64,000 nt of DNA from Gossypium raimondii (Eukaryota > Streptophyta > Magnoliopsida > Malvales > Malvaceae). Within the stretch, counting starts at the first letter, position 1; each line of letters starts with the position of its first letter. The notes under the pieces are model-generated. The model was given only the letters and a program-made list of their open reading frames with translations, searched no databases and had not been told where the DNA came from. Location of the stretch: assembly GCF_025698545.1 (NCBI RefSeq), contig NC_068575.1, positions 55,747,980 to 55,811,979 of the forward strand, in the 5' to 3' direction. The position numbers were made by a program, and so were the translations under genes. Shown in pieces: positions 36,781-49,659 of this stretch.

Positions 36781-39700
36781 TTATTTCTTGCCATTGTACA
36801 TCGATTCTACCTTACCATCGTTTCCTCCAAGCAACATGTATTTATCTTTCCTAGTCAATCCAGTGCATTCAAACCCCAGGACATCACCCAACACCTTCTG
36901 CACGTGATTCGCTACCTCGATCGCCGATTTCCCTCCGGCCTTCACTGTCATCTCTTCCGGCAATCGATCAAGGAACGTGACCTCGTATGTTGGCCTTGGA
37001 TTCATGAAGAAGAAATAAGGGTCCCAGAATTTGACCCCTCTCACGGTCGTCCCGTAGAACATGCTCTGCTTGCAATTGACGGCAACGGGGACGATCCTAT
37101 CGCTCATTTCTGCGAACAAAGCACTGAACCTCAACAGGAATTGCTCACGACACGTGGTCCCCTCCGGACAAACTACTAGATCACCTTTTTGCAACAGTTC
37201 TGAAATTCGGGCAGCATCGGCCGCACGATCACGAGTTAAAGCAATGGCTGGGATTGGAGATAGGAGCCTCGAGAGACGGCTTACGCTGTATGTGACACAC
37301 GAGACTTTGCGTCCAAGTGCGATGGCGATCACAATCGGGTCAAGAGCTGTGCGGTGATTGCAGACGTAGAGGTTGCCTGGGGTCCCGGGAGATGGTGGGG
37401 GAGGTCGCTTTCCGCGTATCACGAGGTGAATGCCGAGCATCTCGTAAGTGTAGCGTACGATACGCTCGGGTAAAGGTAGATTGAAGTAGACACGAATAAT
37501 GGAGAGGATGAAGCCAAATGGCAGCCAAAGGTAGGTTAGCAAGGCATTGAGTGGGTCCGGACGTTGGACAAAGCGACCATCGTGGAAGATAATGCGGCTC
37601 TTTAGGCGATCTAGCGGTACCGGTGATGCTGATTTGCTAGGGTGCACCATGTACCCCTCCTGTTCACATCCCAAATTTTCATACACTTGTTTAGTTTATA
37701 GTGCAAAAAGAATACTATAAATCCATCGAAGGTAGATAACTTGTAGAAATGAATTGCAATATCCTACATTTTGTTTTTCTATATACGTCCGTATTTTAAG
37801 TGAATGTTTCAAATTTATAATAACTTATCACTTGCTTATCAGTTGCTTTCATGTTGAATTTCAAAGTTCAATTGATAACATCTAGAGGATACTATTAAAT
37901 TACATTACGTGGTAATTTTTGTAAGGTATAATGATTTATTTAGACCTCTAATTTTATAAAAGTATCATTTTAGTTCTTTTAATTTTTCATTTTTTAGCTT
38001 TTAAATTTGCATCTTTTATTAAATTACTCAAAATAGATAAAATTAACATTTTTAGATTTACTGATGTGACATACACGTGGATTGCCACGTGGATGACACA
38101 TTACCATTTAATTACTTTTAAAAATTACAAAATTTATTTTTTAAAATTAAATATCATTAAAATTAATAAAATAATATTATTTTTAATATTTTTAAATTTT
38201 AAAAATTAATTAAATACTAACGTGTCATCCATACAAGAATCGCATGTATGCCACATCAACAAAGTTAAAAATGTTAATTTTTCTATCTATTTTGGGGTGA
38301 TTTAACAACAAATACAAGTTAAAAATTAAAATTAAACAGAAAACTAAAATGACTTTTTATAAAATTGGAAGGCGAATAAAATTATTATACCTTTTATAAT
38401 TATGTAAAATTACATAGAAGCCCTATAAAAAATAAAAGTATTGGTAAACTACAAAAATAATCACTTTTGTCTGCCTCATATGATATTTTAGTTGCTTATG
38501 TTTGAAATATTACGTTTTAGTCACTTACTTTATCATTTTATTACAAAGTAGTCACTCTACCGTTAAATACTGTTACCTCCATAACAACAGTCCAAATGGG
38601 TTTTAAATGCCAACTTGAATGTCCTACATAGCGGTCTAAATTAAATATATTTAATTAAAAACCTATTTTTATTCCAACAACTGAACATCCAAGCCATTTG
38701 GATTGCCACGTAGGACTGTCGTTAGGGAGGTAACGGTATTTAACGGTAGAGTGACCACTTTGTAACAAAACAATAACGCAAGTGACTAAAACATAATATT
38801 TCAAAAATAAATAATTAAAATATAATTTGAGACAAACAAAAATAATTATTTTTATAATTCACCTAAAAGTATTGACTTTCACTATATTCTCTAAAGTAAT
38901 GTTAAAAAGATCTTACAACTACAATAAATCTTAAAATCCTAAATTTAATATTTTATTTGCTTATTTTATTTGATCTCCCACATGTGTAATATTAATTATG
39001 TTATTTTTTTATTTCATAAATATTATTTTATTTTATTTAACAATTTTTTTCTACGTGGACTTCAATTGTTAAAGAAAAACACGAGATTAAAAGGAAAAAT
39101 AAATAAATTTTAAATGTCCAAAAATAATACAGACACTGAAGGTAGGACTAGACCTTCTTAGAGACTAATTCATCAATAAATAACAAAATTTAGATTAAAC
39201 GAGTTACGAGATACGATCATTAAATGAAACTATGCCACCCAAAAAGGTACACATTTATGAGGTGGACCCGCACCTCATTGTGTTGGTGGGCTGTTGAGCT
39301 ATGTTAAAACTGTGGGTCCAATCCAAAAATTAATACTTTAACCTAACCTTATCTGTTTGGATAAAAATTAATTATGAACCTTAACTTGTTGGATAAAAAA
39401 TAATTATAATGACAGTCTGAATTAAACTTTTAATAAAACTAGACTTCATTATTTGTATACTCCATAAATTTATGAAATGTTAATTTAAATTTTGAAAAAG
39501 AAAAAATATTTCAAACAAATTTATGTTAACTAGATTTTGGCTTAATTACTATGTGGGTTAAAATCTATGCAACAAATTTATAAAATTAAATATAATTTTG
39601 ATTGAAGTAGTAAAATTAATATAGTAAAATTTTAAGTTCAAATATTATATTTTTAAATTTTATATAAAAGATAAAACTATATTCAAAATAATATTTATTA

Positions 39701-40952
39701 TTTTATAAAACAATAATTTTTAGTAATTTTGTAATTGAATTGTAACTATATCAAATTTTTAAATAATAACATAAATGTTCTTATATAATAATTAGATAAA
39801 TTATTGATAGATACATATGTAAATAGACAAAATCTATGTTGTTTAGGCTAATTAGAGTGATGGAAATATTACAAATTAATTACAGCAACAAAACAATTCA
39901 AGTTAATCAAGTTTACACCGACCATGACTTTAATGATATAAATAAATATGTTTTGCAAGATTATCACGTTAACTCTACCCTGTATATTACCGTTTAAAGA
40001 TTTTTCTGAACTTATGTCGCTTTAATTTCATAATTCAGAATGTCCCTCGATTATTAATTCCTCTCGAGAGAAAAAAGTGACAGAAACAAAGAGAAAACCT
40101 ATGAATCAAAGCTTAATATAAATGAAGAATATCGATCAACATAGAATAGATGATCGTAGGTCGTAGAAAGACGAGAAAAGTAAGGCTACTTCTAGTAAGA
40201 AGACTAACCTTGCAAATTGACATGAAATCATGATCAGATTCACGGTCTCCGATTCCAAGATCAGGCGATTCATCACCAAACTCCTTCAAAATGGCTAATC
40301 TCTTAAACTTCCCTACTAAAACCCCGGGCTTCTTCACAAATCCCGTCGCCTTCTTTGTTTTAGGGTTCACTTCAATCTCTGTGCCTAAAACTTTATCTCC
40401 GCCGAGAAAATCCTTCACAAACGGCTCCACCATGAACGTCGGATTCGCCGTTACCACTACTTTCCTCTTGCATCTGTCAAATACCTCGAAACTTTCCTTC
40501 CTTACATTTGCAGCATAGAATCTATGAAAAATAAAATAAATCAGCAAGATAAGCTTAAAATGCTTCTAAAAGTTTAGCAAGAATGAAGTTGGACAATATT
40601 TTAAAAAAGGAAAAGGTTCGGATCTCTTTTGCTGGTGATACCTGGGAAGAACAGCGCGAGATACCAGCTCGATGTCGCGGATCTTGAGTCCAGCGAAGGA
40701 GATGAAAATGAGGATTTGAATACCAATAGCTTCGGAAATGAAGAGATAAGATATGATGACCAGAGGCAGAGAAAGAAGAAGGATAAGACCTCGAAGGAGG
40801 CTTCCCGCTTCGACGGCAATAAGCATGAAGTAGGGGAAAGAGCTTCGTGAGATTAAAAGCGTGCCATCCAGATCGGCGGCGATCGATTCGTACTTCAATC
40901 CATCGCATTCCGTTATCGAAGGAAAGGTTTTCCCTGCTTTTGGTGGAGCCAT
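36781..40952 (-). CDS. GPAT8: sn-2 glycerol-3-phosphate acyltransferase/phosphatase of the GPAT4/GPAT8 type (cutin synthesis)
   Basis: This ER enzyme transfers omega-oxidised acyl groups to the sn-2 position of glycerol-3-phosphate and removes the phosphate, giving 2-monoacylglycerol for cutin. Three exons, 40642-40952, 40209-40521 and 36781-37659, give 1503 nt, 500 aa, the size of GPAT8. The N-terminal HAD-like phosphatase domain keeps DLDGTLL (27-33) and GDRESDHD (195-202), the residues kept in the active GPAT4/6/8 group. The acyltransferase domain has NHRTALD (309-315) and PEGTTC (373-378). Membrane segments lie at about 50-90 and 248-268. The ending [11 protein letters not shown] is typical of GPAT4/8. 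Intron 2 is 2549 bases, swollen by foldback elements. GPAT4 and GPAT8 are close paralogs; the choice of GPAT8 rests on gene order (At4g00400). Open frames on the plus strand here are shadows. Confidence 0.93.
37923..38393. repeat. Foldback (MITE-like) element, 'ccacgtggatgacac' family, copy 2, in GPAT intron 2
   Basis: The inverted ends are aaggtataatgatttatt at the left and, read from the right end, aaggtataataattttat. Both arms contain aattttataaaa and 'cattttagtt'. The inner text gtggattgccacgtggatga is shared with copy 1 at 14753-15260. Non-coding. No convincing target duplication. Confidence 0.75.
38443..38863. repeat. Mutator-like MITE with 10-bp target duplication, in GPAT intron 2
   Basis: The inverted ends are ggtaaactacaaaaataatc and, from the right, ggtgaattataaaaataatt; the arms extend for nearly 200 bases each with blocks such as gtcactctaccgttaaatac. 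The identical 10 bases taaaagtatt flank both sides (38433-38442 and 38864-38873). A 9-10 bp duplication with long inverted repeats is the mark of Mutator-like elements. 421 bases, no coding capacity. A half copy of the same family lies at 57637-57791. Confidence 0.85.
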
Positions 40953-43815
40953 TTTTTGTTTTTCTCTTTGTAGCTGTGCTGTTTTCCCTCCGCTCTTTTA
41001 AGGGGGGAGGAGAGAAGGGAAGGGAACGTTGTGTTTTAAATGTGGCGGTTGAACTTTAAATTACGAGAATAGGCCTAAGGTTATGGCGGGTCAGAATGAC
41101 GGAACACGCAAGGTTATACTGAAGTGACTGATACACCCTTTTCTTGTTAGTATTTGAAAAGAAACTCCATGAATGATTAATAGTTTAATTTGAATTTTGA
41201 GATTATGGTTGCTCACTGCTCAACCGCTTTCTGCGCGCCCTAATTAATATATTTACTTCCGAAGCACCCAAGGTTTTTTTTTCTTTAAAAAAATTTATGT
41301 AAGATTAAATGCACATTGGTCAATTTCCAAATCAGTAATTGTTTTTAACAAACCCCTACCATTCAAAAACAATACTGGCAAATTTTCCATTAAAATTTAA
41401 ATTTTCTATTGATTAAATAAATTTATTAAAACATTATCAACATATGTATGAAAAGGTAAGTATAGTTATACTTTTGTGTTCCATGCAATGTTGGTTGATA
41501 GCGTAACTATGGCTCAAATTAAGTCGAAAGGTGGGTTGCCAGTCGCCACCACCCCAAGATATATAATTAGTTATTTTTAGATCAAAGATTGGTGGCCTAC
41601 AGACCAAGAATTTCGCCTATCTTTTCCCTTTAGAAGAATATGACGTCAATTTTTTTTTCCTAGGCTTTGATATCTAGTTGTTACACTCAATTTTCATTAG
41701 ATATAAAGTTGAATTAAATCCAGGATTGAATTTTTTTTCAATTTGATTCTTTTAGTCTGTCTATTTGATGCATCGAAAGGTATTATAGTCACTTAATAAC
41801 GAGGGTGATATTGGTTGGGTTCAATTAGATATTTTGGATATTTTAATCGTCCATCTTAATTTGGTTCGAATGAGTTTGGTTCTTTTTTTATTATATTAAT
41901 TTTTCGTATTGAATTTTTAGGTTTATTTTAATAGAATGAGCTTTATTTTATAGTATTTGAATATTATTTGAAAAAATTTCAAAGCATTTTTCATAAATAT
42001 TTTTAGAAAATAACAAATTTTAGTGTATTTCAAATTATTTTTCCTATTTTAAATAAAAATATTTAAATATGAAATATTTATTTTATATCACAAATATTTA
42101 AATTAATCTTTTATAAAATAAAAATAGAATTCAATTCGATTTCAAATAATTGCAATTTTTAAACTTGTATTCCATAAATGATCAGACACATTGGTTCAAG
42201 TCGGTTTTAAGTTTTTCGAGATCAGTCATACATAGTATGGTCCACTAATAGTGTATGAACTTACATACCACCGGTGTATCAAATATGAACTCTTAATATA
42301 TAGCTTAGAGGAGGACATTCGCTTCCTTAATAAATGGACAAGTTTTAATTGTGACCCCTCCCAAAAGTAATAATTCGATTCAAGTTTTTTAGCCTATTAA
42401 ATTAAATTAAAATTTTTTAACACCTCTTAAATATTAATAATTAAATTTAAGATTTTTAGGGATAACAAATTGAGATAAATGTTAAATTTGTATGTGAATT
42501 TTTGTTCAATGTGCAATTTTATATATGAAATTTAAATTGTGATTTATATGTATACATAAAACTTTGATTTTGATTCAATTGTACGTATTTAAATAAATAT
42601 TTTCATATTGGATTAATTGTTTGTGTATGCAATATATCAATCTAAAATAGTGTTAATTCGATAATGTTGTTAGTGGTCTGTGAAAACTGAATCAAATCAA
42701 AATTTTATATATAAAATCACACAAAATTAAAATTCACATTAAATAAAAATTATATATAATTTTAATATTTATGGTAAAGAAATTTATAAATTTATTCCTA
42801 GATTTTCTTCGCCATATAGACTAATAGATTACAATGTGAAGAAAGAATATTATAATATATTGTCATGTTATTCAATTTAATAATATTTAAAATTCATCCT
42901 TAAATATTGGACTGGATTCTATGTTTGATGATAATACATACATATAATCAAACTCAATCAAATTATAATACGGGAACAAAATTTTGCGTGTTTGGCAAAC
43001 AAAATTGACTTTGAGGCTTTAGGTGAGGAAGTTTTCATATTAAAAGGGACTTGAAATTAAATGACATGTCCAAAATCTTCAGCAAAAGTAAATAAATAAA
43101 ATTTAGTATTTAATGCCACATGGTGAAAATTAATATGTGAAAAAGACATATTGACATGTCCGCTAATGATAGAATTCATTGCACTTCGTCTTTGATGATT
43201 ACATGAATAAATTATTGTCATAATGTAAAATTTTGCTTTTAATATTTACATTTTTTGTTAATTTAAATTTTATTAAATTTGATTATTCATTTTTTAAAAA
43301 TTAAGTCAATTTTATTAACAAAATTGCAATTAAATTATTTTTAATAACGTTGGTATAGTAACCCACATGATAACTCACATGTACTTCATTCTAACATCAC
43401 AATATGTCTTATATTCCATGTCAACGAATAATTTAAAATTTAAAAAATCAAAATTCAAAAATATAAAGTGTTCATATTGATTGAAAATCAATATTTTCAT
43501 TAAAAAAATTAAAATTGACTTTTTAGTCAATATTTTTATTAAAAAAATCTATTTGACTTTTTTTAAAATGTCTATGGTCAAAATTAATTCTTTTTAAAAG
43601 GTTGAAAATCAAGTTTAACTAAAAAAAAAAACCCCTTTCTACTTGCGGTCCCTCTTCGTCTTTGCATAATTGAGTATCATTAACCCAAGTTTTAAAGTCT
43701 CACTCTCAACAGGCTCCGCTTCATTCCCTTTATTGATTGCAGACATCTTGGATCACTTTGGATAGTCCTGCATCCTATGCAAACCACAATATAAGGCATT
43801 TCAATGGCTTCGTCT
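40953..43815. other. Intergenic upstream of the GPAT gene
   Basis: The first few hundred bases should be the GPAT promoter and 5' UTR. The rest is AT-rich, with one dispersed repeat (marked at 41805-42240). No gene seen. Confidence 0.55.
41805..42240. repeat. AT-rich dispersed repeat ('gatattggttcggtt' family), copy 2
   Basis: ggtgatattggttgggttca ... 'atttggttcga' ... 'aatagaatgagcttta' ... 'tttttcataaatattt', colinear with 19600-19990. Confidence 0.5.
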
Positions 43816-43819
43816 CATT

Positions 43820-44059
43820 TTATCTGACCCTCTTGGCTTCGACAGAATGCACAATCGAACCAAGTCTCATCGATGCTCTATTTGGCTTATCGTCCCATTC
43901 GATGGCAAAAAGCGCAGACTTTTTTAGACAGTCCTTTACCACATACGAACCATCACAAAGGAAGCATTTCACTAGCCCCTTCGATCTGTTGTTGGGCTTC
44001 CACTTCCCATTAAGTGGTTTCTCATTGCCACCATTGCCATATAATGGCCCGATTTTCAA
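43820..44059 (-). pseudogene. Ty3/Gypsy gag fragment (zinc-knuckle region), decayed
   Basis: The minus strand is open for 79 codons: KWKPNNRSKGLVKCFLCDGS, then YVVKDCLKKSAL and NRASMRLGSIVHSVEAKR. This is the region around the gag CCHC knuckle of a plant Gypsy element. The histidine expected at CFLCDGxH is tyrosine here, so the knuckle is damaged. No protease or reverse transcriptase is recognisable beside it. Confidence 0.65.
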
Positions 44060-44094
44060 TGGTGCCGAAAAAGGTAGTTTCAGAATCCCATTTC

Positions 44095-47000
44095 TATAAA
44101 CCGGGACCGTGAATATTAAATATTTATGGAGTTGGTATAAAAGAATATTAAAGTTTGGCCCATCAAATTTGTCTATTAATTATTTAATTTAGTTACAAGG
44201 ATTAAATTGTAAAGTCCAAATGCTATAGAGTTTTTAATTGACAAAATGCTTGAAGACCTAAATGGAAATTAAACTATAGTCCAAAATACCAATTAGACCC
44301 TAAATTAAGAATTATCAATAGTTAAATTTAAGTTACTAAAACCAAATTAAAGTAATTAAGTTAGATTAACCTTAATTAATCAAGGTATATAAAGTTGAGA
44401 TAGTGGAAAATTCCATTATACTCTTTTCCAAATGACTGTCCTTCATAGATGAACAAAAGAGAAAACCTTGTAAGCTTTCTCAACTTTTGACCAAAAATTA
44501 TTCAAGGTAATTAGGTCATTTTTCTTGTAATTTTTATAGATTTAAGGTCACGAGAACTTGATATAACTACCCTGTAACACCCCTTTCCCGACTCGATTGT
44601 CAGGTCAGAGTTACAAAATGCTATAGTCGAGATATGAAACAGTTACAGATTTCAATCGATAAATTCTAACTGAAAAACCATTTAATTCCATTAATTAAAA
44701 CATTAAACAAAATTTAAAACATTTATTGAGTCATATTCGAGCTTGTGTATGCTCTGAGGTTGACCCGGGATCGAATAAGGACCAAACTACAAAAATTTCA
44801 AAAGTTTAGAATGACGTTGTGGTGTAACATCCCAAATGTTAGACAAGTCAACTAGCCAAACGAAAAATGCTACAATTCCCACTAAGTTCATGATGAAAGC
44901 ATTAGTACATAATCCAATGATGGTTACTAAAATATATTTATTCTTTTCTTTATAACCTTCGACCCATGCTAAATTAATACACTGTTCTTGAATTCCAGTT
45001 ACACTAATCCCTGATCCTAAGGCTTAGCCTATTGATTTCCCCATTATATGCATGCTACAACTTAGAAAAATAGCTCACGTTAGCTCAAAAACTTTTGGCT
45101 TAGTCCCTCTCCAGCATCTCGTATAGTCAATTACCTGAGAAGCATTACAATAAGCTAAGTAAGTCTGAATGGACCTCGTGTTATTAAAATAACATACTCG
45201 ATATTGATATTATCATATGACTTCAATGGTCTGGTCTTATGTTTGACGTCACTTGTATGATAGTAGACCTTGTGTCATCCCGGTGCATTATTGACACCAT
45301 TCCCTAACACAACTTTCAAATTGACACATTTTATACATTGACACAGTTCTCCATTTTCATCGTTCGTGCGTTAGTATATCTTATAGGATGATTCCACTTG
45401 TGCATATATATTGATTTCATACATGCATATCCATAGATACGGATTCATAGTTGCGGGTTCCTACCTACGAGTCTCTAATTAATGGACACGCTTACACAAG
45501 CTCACACATGTAGACCCATATGCGCGGAGTATTGCATGTGAACTCATTCTTGGTGGACTTAGATTCATGAGATAATACACTGGTGAACTTAAACTTGAGG
45601 ATTCATACTCATCAATTAGTTCTTGGGGATTCTTATTTGAAAGATAGTCCATGCGGACTCCTACTTGAAAGATAGTTCATGCGAACTCTTACTTGAAAGA
45701 TAATCTCGCTGATTTTTATATGACAGGTCTATTGTATAGCCTTAATATGGAAACTTGAGGACACATCTAATGAACCATTATAACTTGCGTGTGCCCATGA
45801 CCATGGGACTTGCATACATACACGAAGGTTAGTGTTTTAGACTCCACAAAGTCTCATACTTGAGAAGAACCCTCTTAGGGTTATCATATACTTGTGCACA
45901 TATATCTCTTACTATCCAACCAAACCTCTGCAAAGCCAAATAAGATATGGTACAATGTGCACAACATGACATCTCTTTATTCTTTCATCCATTATTACAT
46001 CCCTCCATACTCCACATATCATTCATTTTCACCAAATAACACATATCAAGCATTCATTAATATATCATAATCCATAGCATTTTACCCAGTAACAACTTAT
46101 AAATACAACAAGCTTATGCTTATAACCGGGCATACATTTGCATACCAAACTTAACATAAATCAACATTACAACAAAAATCTCACCAAAACAACAGGCATG
46201 CAAAGTAACTAGTGAACAATTTAGAAATCATCATACACCATAACACTGTACTTATCAAACAATTCATTGATACCATCACTTGAGTTCACAACCAAAATGC
46301 ACATTTGTTAGCTCGATAATTCAACTTGAAATCGCCAAGAGGGAAGAAGAATTGACTTTTAAGAAAAGTGGTGGAAGCAATAAAAGAATATGAAATAAAG
46401 AACACAAGAATTTAAAGTGGTTTGACCTCAAGTACCTACTTCACTGCCTTAGCTTTCCACAATTAAGGATTTTCCCAAATTCACTGATTTGATAACCTTT
46501 GAGGACAAGGTTTAATCTCACAATCTTCTTTAAGATTTCTATCCAAAATCTTAAGATTGCAACTCACTTAAGGTTTCAACCCAAACCTTAATATACAACC
46601 CTCTCAAAGAGATACATAGAAGCAAACAAAGAAATAATTCTTACAAGATCAAAATGTTTGCCATTAAAGCTCAAATAAAGAAGAATACACTTGAGCTAAA
46701 GAAAAACAATGAAAGCTCACAAGTGTGCATAATAAAAGTATGAAAGAATTAAGCACTAAAGTTGTTTTTATTGATCTTTAAGCTTAATTATCCCTCTTAT
46801 TATTGTAAGATCTTTGGATGTTGGTATTTATACCCCCTAATTGATTTCCAACCGTTGTGGTTGTTGGAGATATGAATAGAACCGTTGAGGATGTAAAACT
46901 AGTGCATTTAATTTACCTATAATAATAACTATCGGTACCAGTTAAAAAGATATTGATAATTTTTGCATTTAATGCAAAGTTAGTGACCGTTGGAACTAAA

Positions 47001-47218
47001 GATACCGATAGCAATGGACTTAGTAAAAAGTTAGGATTCGTATGACATGCCATTAGGGTTATACACGCATTTGATTAGGGATTTACATGTTATTATGAGA
47101 TCTAACATATGTTACAGATTCTCGAGTTAAACGTATTGTAGGTTTAACCCGGACATGTAACTTTGATTTAATGTCAGCTTGTGTGAGCAATTAGAATTGC
47201 CCACGAGCAACTAGAATT
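44095..47218. mobile_element. LTR-retrotransposon-derived DNA, mosaic, no coding region
   Basis: 44095-44572 looks like an LTR interior with a TATA-like 'ggtatataaagttgaga'. At 44573 'tgtaacacccctttcccgac' has the form of an LTR end, and at 44823 'tgtaacatccc' has the same form. Near 45630-45720 a ~28-base unit (acttgaaagatagttcatgc) is repeated three times. From about 46340 'gccaagagggaagaagaatt' and 'agtggtttgacctcaagtac' resemble Copia LTR text. Borders and orientation cannot be fixed by eye, but no gene is present. Confidence 0.45.
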
Positions 47219-48419
47219 GTTGCTATAACAACCCGTTTTTAGTGAAATCAGAACAGTGGTTTCGGGATCACAAATCTGAGTTCGAAAATAAAAATTATTT
47301 TAATATTATTTTATGGTCTGAATTATGATAGAAATATCATATGAAAATTTTGTTAGGAAAATTTTACCGATTACATGTTTAATTGATAAAAGGACCAAAT
47401 TGCATGGAATGCAGAAGTTGAGTTCTAGTAGCTATAAGTATCAAATAGCTATGGAATTCAAAATTGGAGGTCCTTATATGGTAAATAGACCATTAAGAGG
47501 AGTTAGTAGATAAGTATGATGATTCAGCCATGAAAAATTAAGAAAAGAAAATGATAAAATTGGAAAGATGATAAATAATAAAATAAAACTAAATATCATC
47601 ATTTATCATCTTTCCTAAAATCAAAAGACATGGAAACCCTAGTTTGAAGCTTTAAGATAGAAAAGCTTACTTTGGCTCAATTAGGTGAGTATTCAAGTCC
47701 CGTTTTTAGTAATTTTTATGTTTCCGAGATCGTAATAGCTTAAGTTAGCTATCTCAGGGATTAATTTGCAAAGTTATCAAAGTACTAGGGTTTTTCCATG
47801 GATGAATATAGTTGAATTATGAAGTTTTATGGTAGAAAATGAAAGGTTGTTTATAGATAAACAACTTTTGTAAAGGGAATTTTGATGAAATTATGATTTA
47901 GGGACTAAATTGAAAAGTTTCAAAATTCATGGAAAAATTTTGAATTTTATGAAATACATGGGCTACTATTGTGACATTGAAAAACCGGCTAGGCTTGGAA
48001 TAAGGATTAAATTGCATTAATTTCATTTTCTGAGCCTAGGGACAAAATCGTAATTAAACAAAATTATAGGGGCAAAATGGTAACTTTGCCTAAAATGTGA
48101 ATTGGATTGAATTGAATATGATTAAGTTAAATTTACTCGTATAGATCCGGATAGACCAAATATAGAGTTAGATCGTGGGAAAGAAAAAGTATCGAATTAG
48201 TAGATTTTGCGAACACGAAGATTAGTTGAGGTAAGTTTGTGTAACTAAATTGTATATTTATATGTTTAAATTGAGTAATATGTATGTGAAATATATAATT
48301 GTCATGTATAAGTATTGATCTGTATCCGGGAAATATCTGACAAGTATTAAGTCCCGTATGAATAAATGAAATTCGATGGATACAGGGTTTCCGGTTGGTC
48401 GTGGTCCTACATATGTTGC

Positions 48420-48840
48420 AGACACACCATAGCTAGAAAGAGCGTCCCGTTATTAGCTCTCATGAGCATCCCGATATATGGCCCCCTAAAGCTTCCCGTT
48501 ATATGGTTCTTGTGAGCTTCCCGTTAATAGCTCTTCGGAGCATCCCAATTGGTCGTGATCGTGTATATGTTGCAGACACACCAAAGCTCTTATGATCGTC
48601 CCAATATATGGTTCTTCAAAGCTTTCCGATTAAAGGATCTTTTATGAGCTTCCTAATATATGGCTCTCCGGTGCTTCTCGATACTGGCTCGTTTGAACTT
48701 CCTGATTATGACTATTATGAGCTTCCCGTTATACAGCTCGAATAAGCTTCCCGTTACATGGCTCACATGAGCTTCCCGTTATATGGCTTGAGAGAGAGCT
48801 TCCTATTTATGTGCTTACATAAGCATTCCCGAATATGAAT
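48420..48840. repeat. Degenerate tandem array inside the solo LTR, unit ~28-31 bp
   Basis: The unit is close to 'gagcttcccgttatatggct', repeated about 12-14 times with variation (gagcatcccgatatatggcc, gagcttcccgttaatagctc, aagcttcccgttacatggct). A longer word, 'atgttgcagacacaccatag', occurs twice (about 48413 and 48569), so part of the array was duplicated as a block. Confidence 0.8.
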
Positions 48841-49659
48841 TGGCGGATTTCATATTTGTACACTTCGTGTGTACTACCCGGGTATCCATCGATATTTTAA
48901 ATGATTCAACAAGAAAAATCCTGATATGAGAAAATAAATGAATTCAAAGTGAATTGTTATCTGTATAGACACGAAATATATGGAAATTTGATATTGATGA
49001 GCTCATACTTGATTCTTGATATTCATGTGATAAATGACTAACATGTTTGATGAAGTTGTGTGTTTAGGCTATTAGCCAAATTGCTTGGATGCATTTTGTA
49101 TATTTATTTTAATGAAAATGAATGGTAAGTTAATTTCTTGTTATACGAACTTACTAAGCATTAAATGCTTGCTCTGTTTTATTTCCTCTATTTTATAGTA
49201 CTCGGAGGCTCGTAAAGGTTGGAAGCTGGTTGGAGTCATATCACACTATCCCTCGGACTTTTCGGTATATATATAGGCTAAATATGACCAATGATGACAA
49301 TGTAAATGTTTGGTTGTAAGTAGTCATTGGAATGGCTTGTGAATGACATATTTTGATGAGTTTATACATGGTCTTAATGTGTTTGATGAGTCTTTGAATT
49401 GCTTAAATGATGGAAATTATATAGGCTCATTATTAATTGATTTGAGTTAGTATCATTGGTAAGATATGCATATATGTGAAATGGTTCAATTAGGGGAAAT
49501 TGAATACTTGGATATATAGGATGTTATAATATATACTAAACTTGGTTTTAGCTTGATTTGAATGATTGGTATTCCCTTGTGAATGCGTTAAAGTGTTGAT
49601 GTAGGTGGAAGACAATTTGGGTGAGAAAAGTGACCTTAGAAATGACCTATTTTTGTCCA

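Noticed and set aside
36904-37357. Plus-strand open frames over the GPAT last exon
   Set aside because: Shadows of the acyltransferase frame.
43737-44099. Plus-strand open frame of 120 codons
   Set aside because: The gag zinc-knuckle similarity is on the opposite strand, so this is its shadow.
48420-48840. Regular repeats that at first look like a CRISPR array
   Set aside because: Units are directly adjacent and degenerate with no unique spacers, inside a plant LTR.
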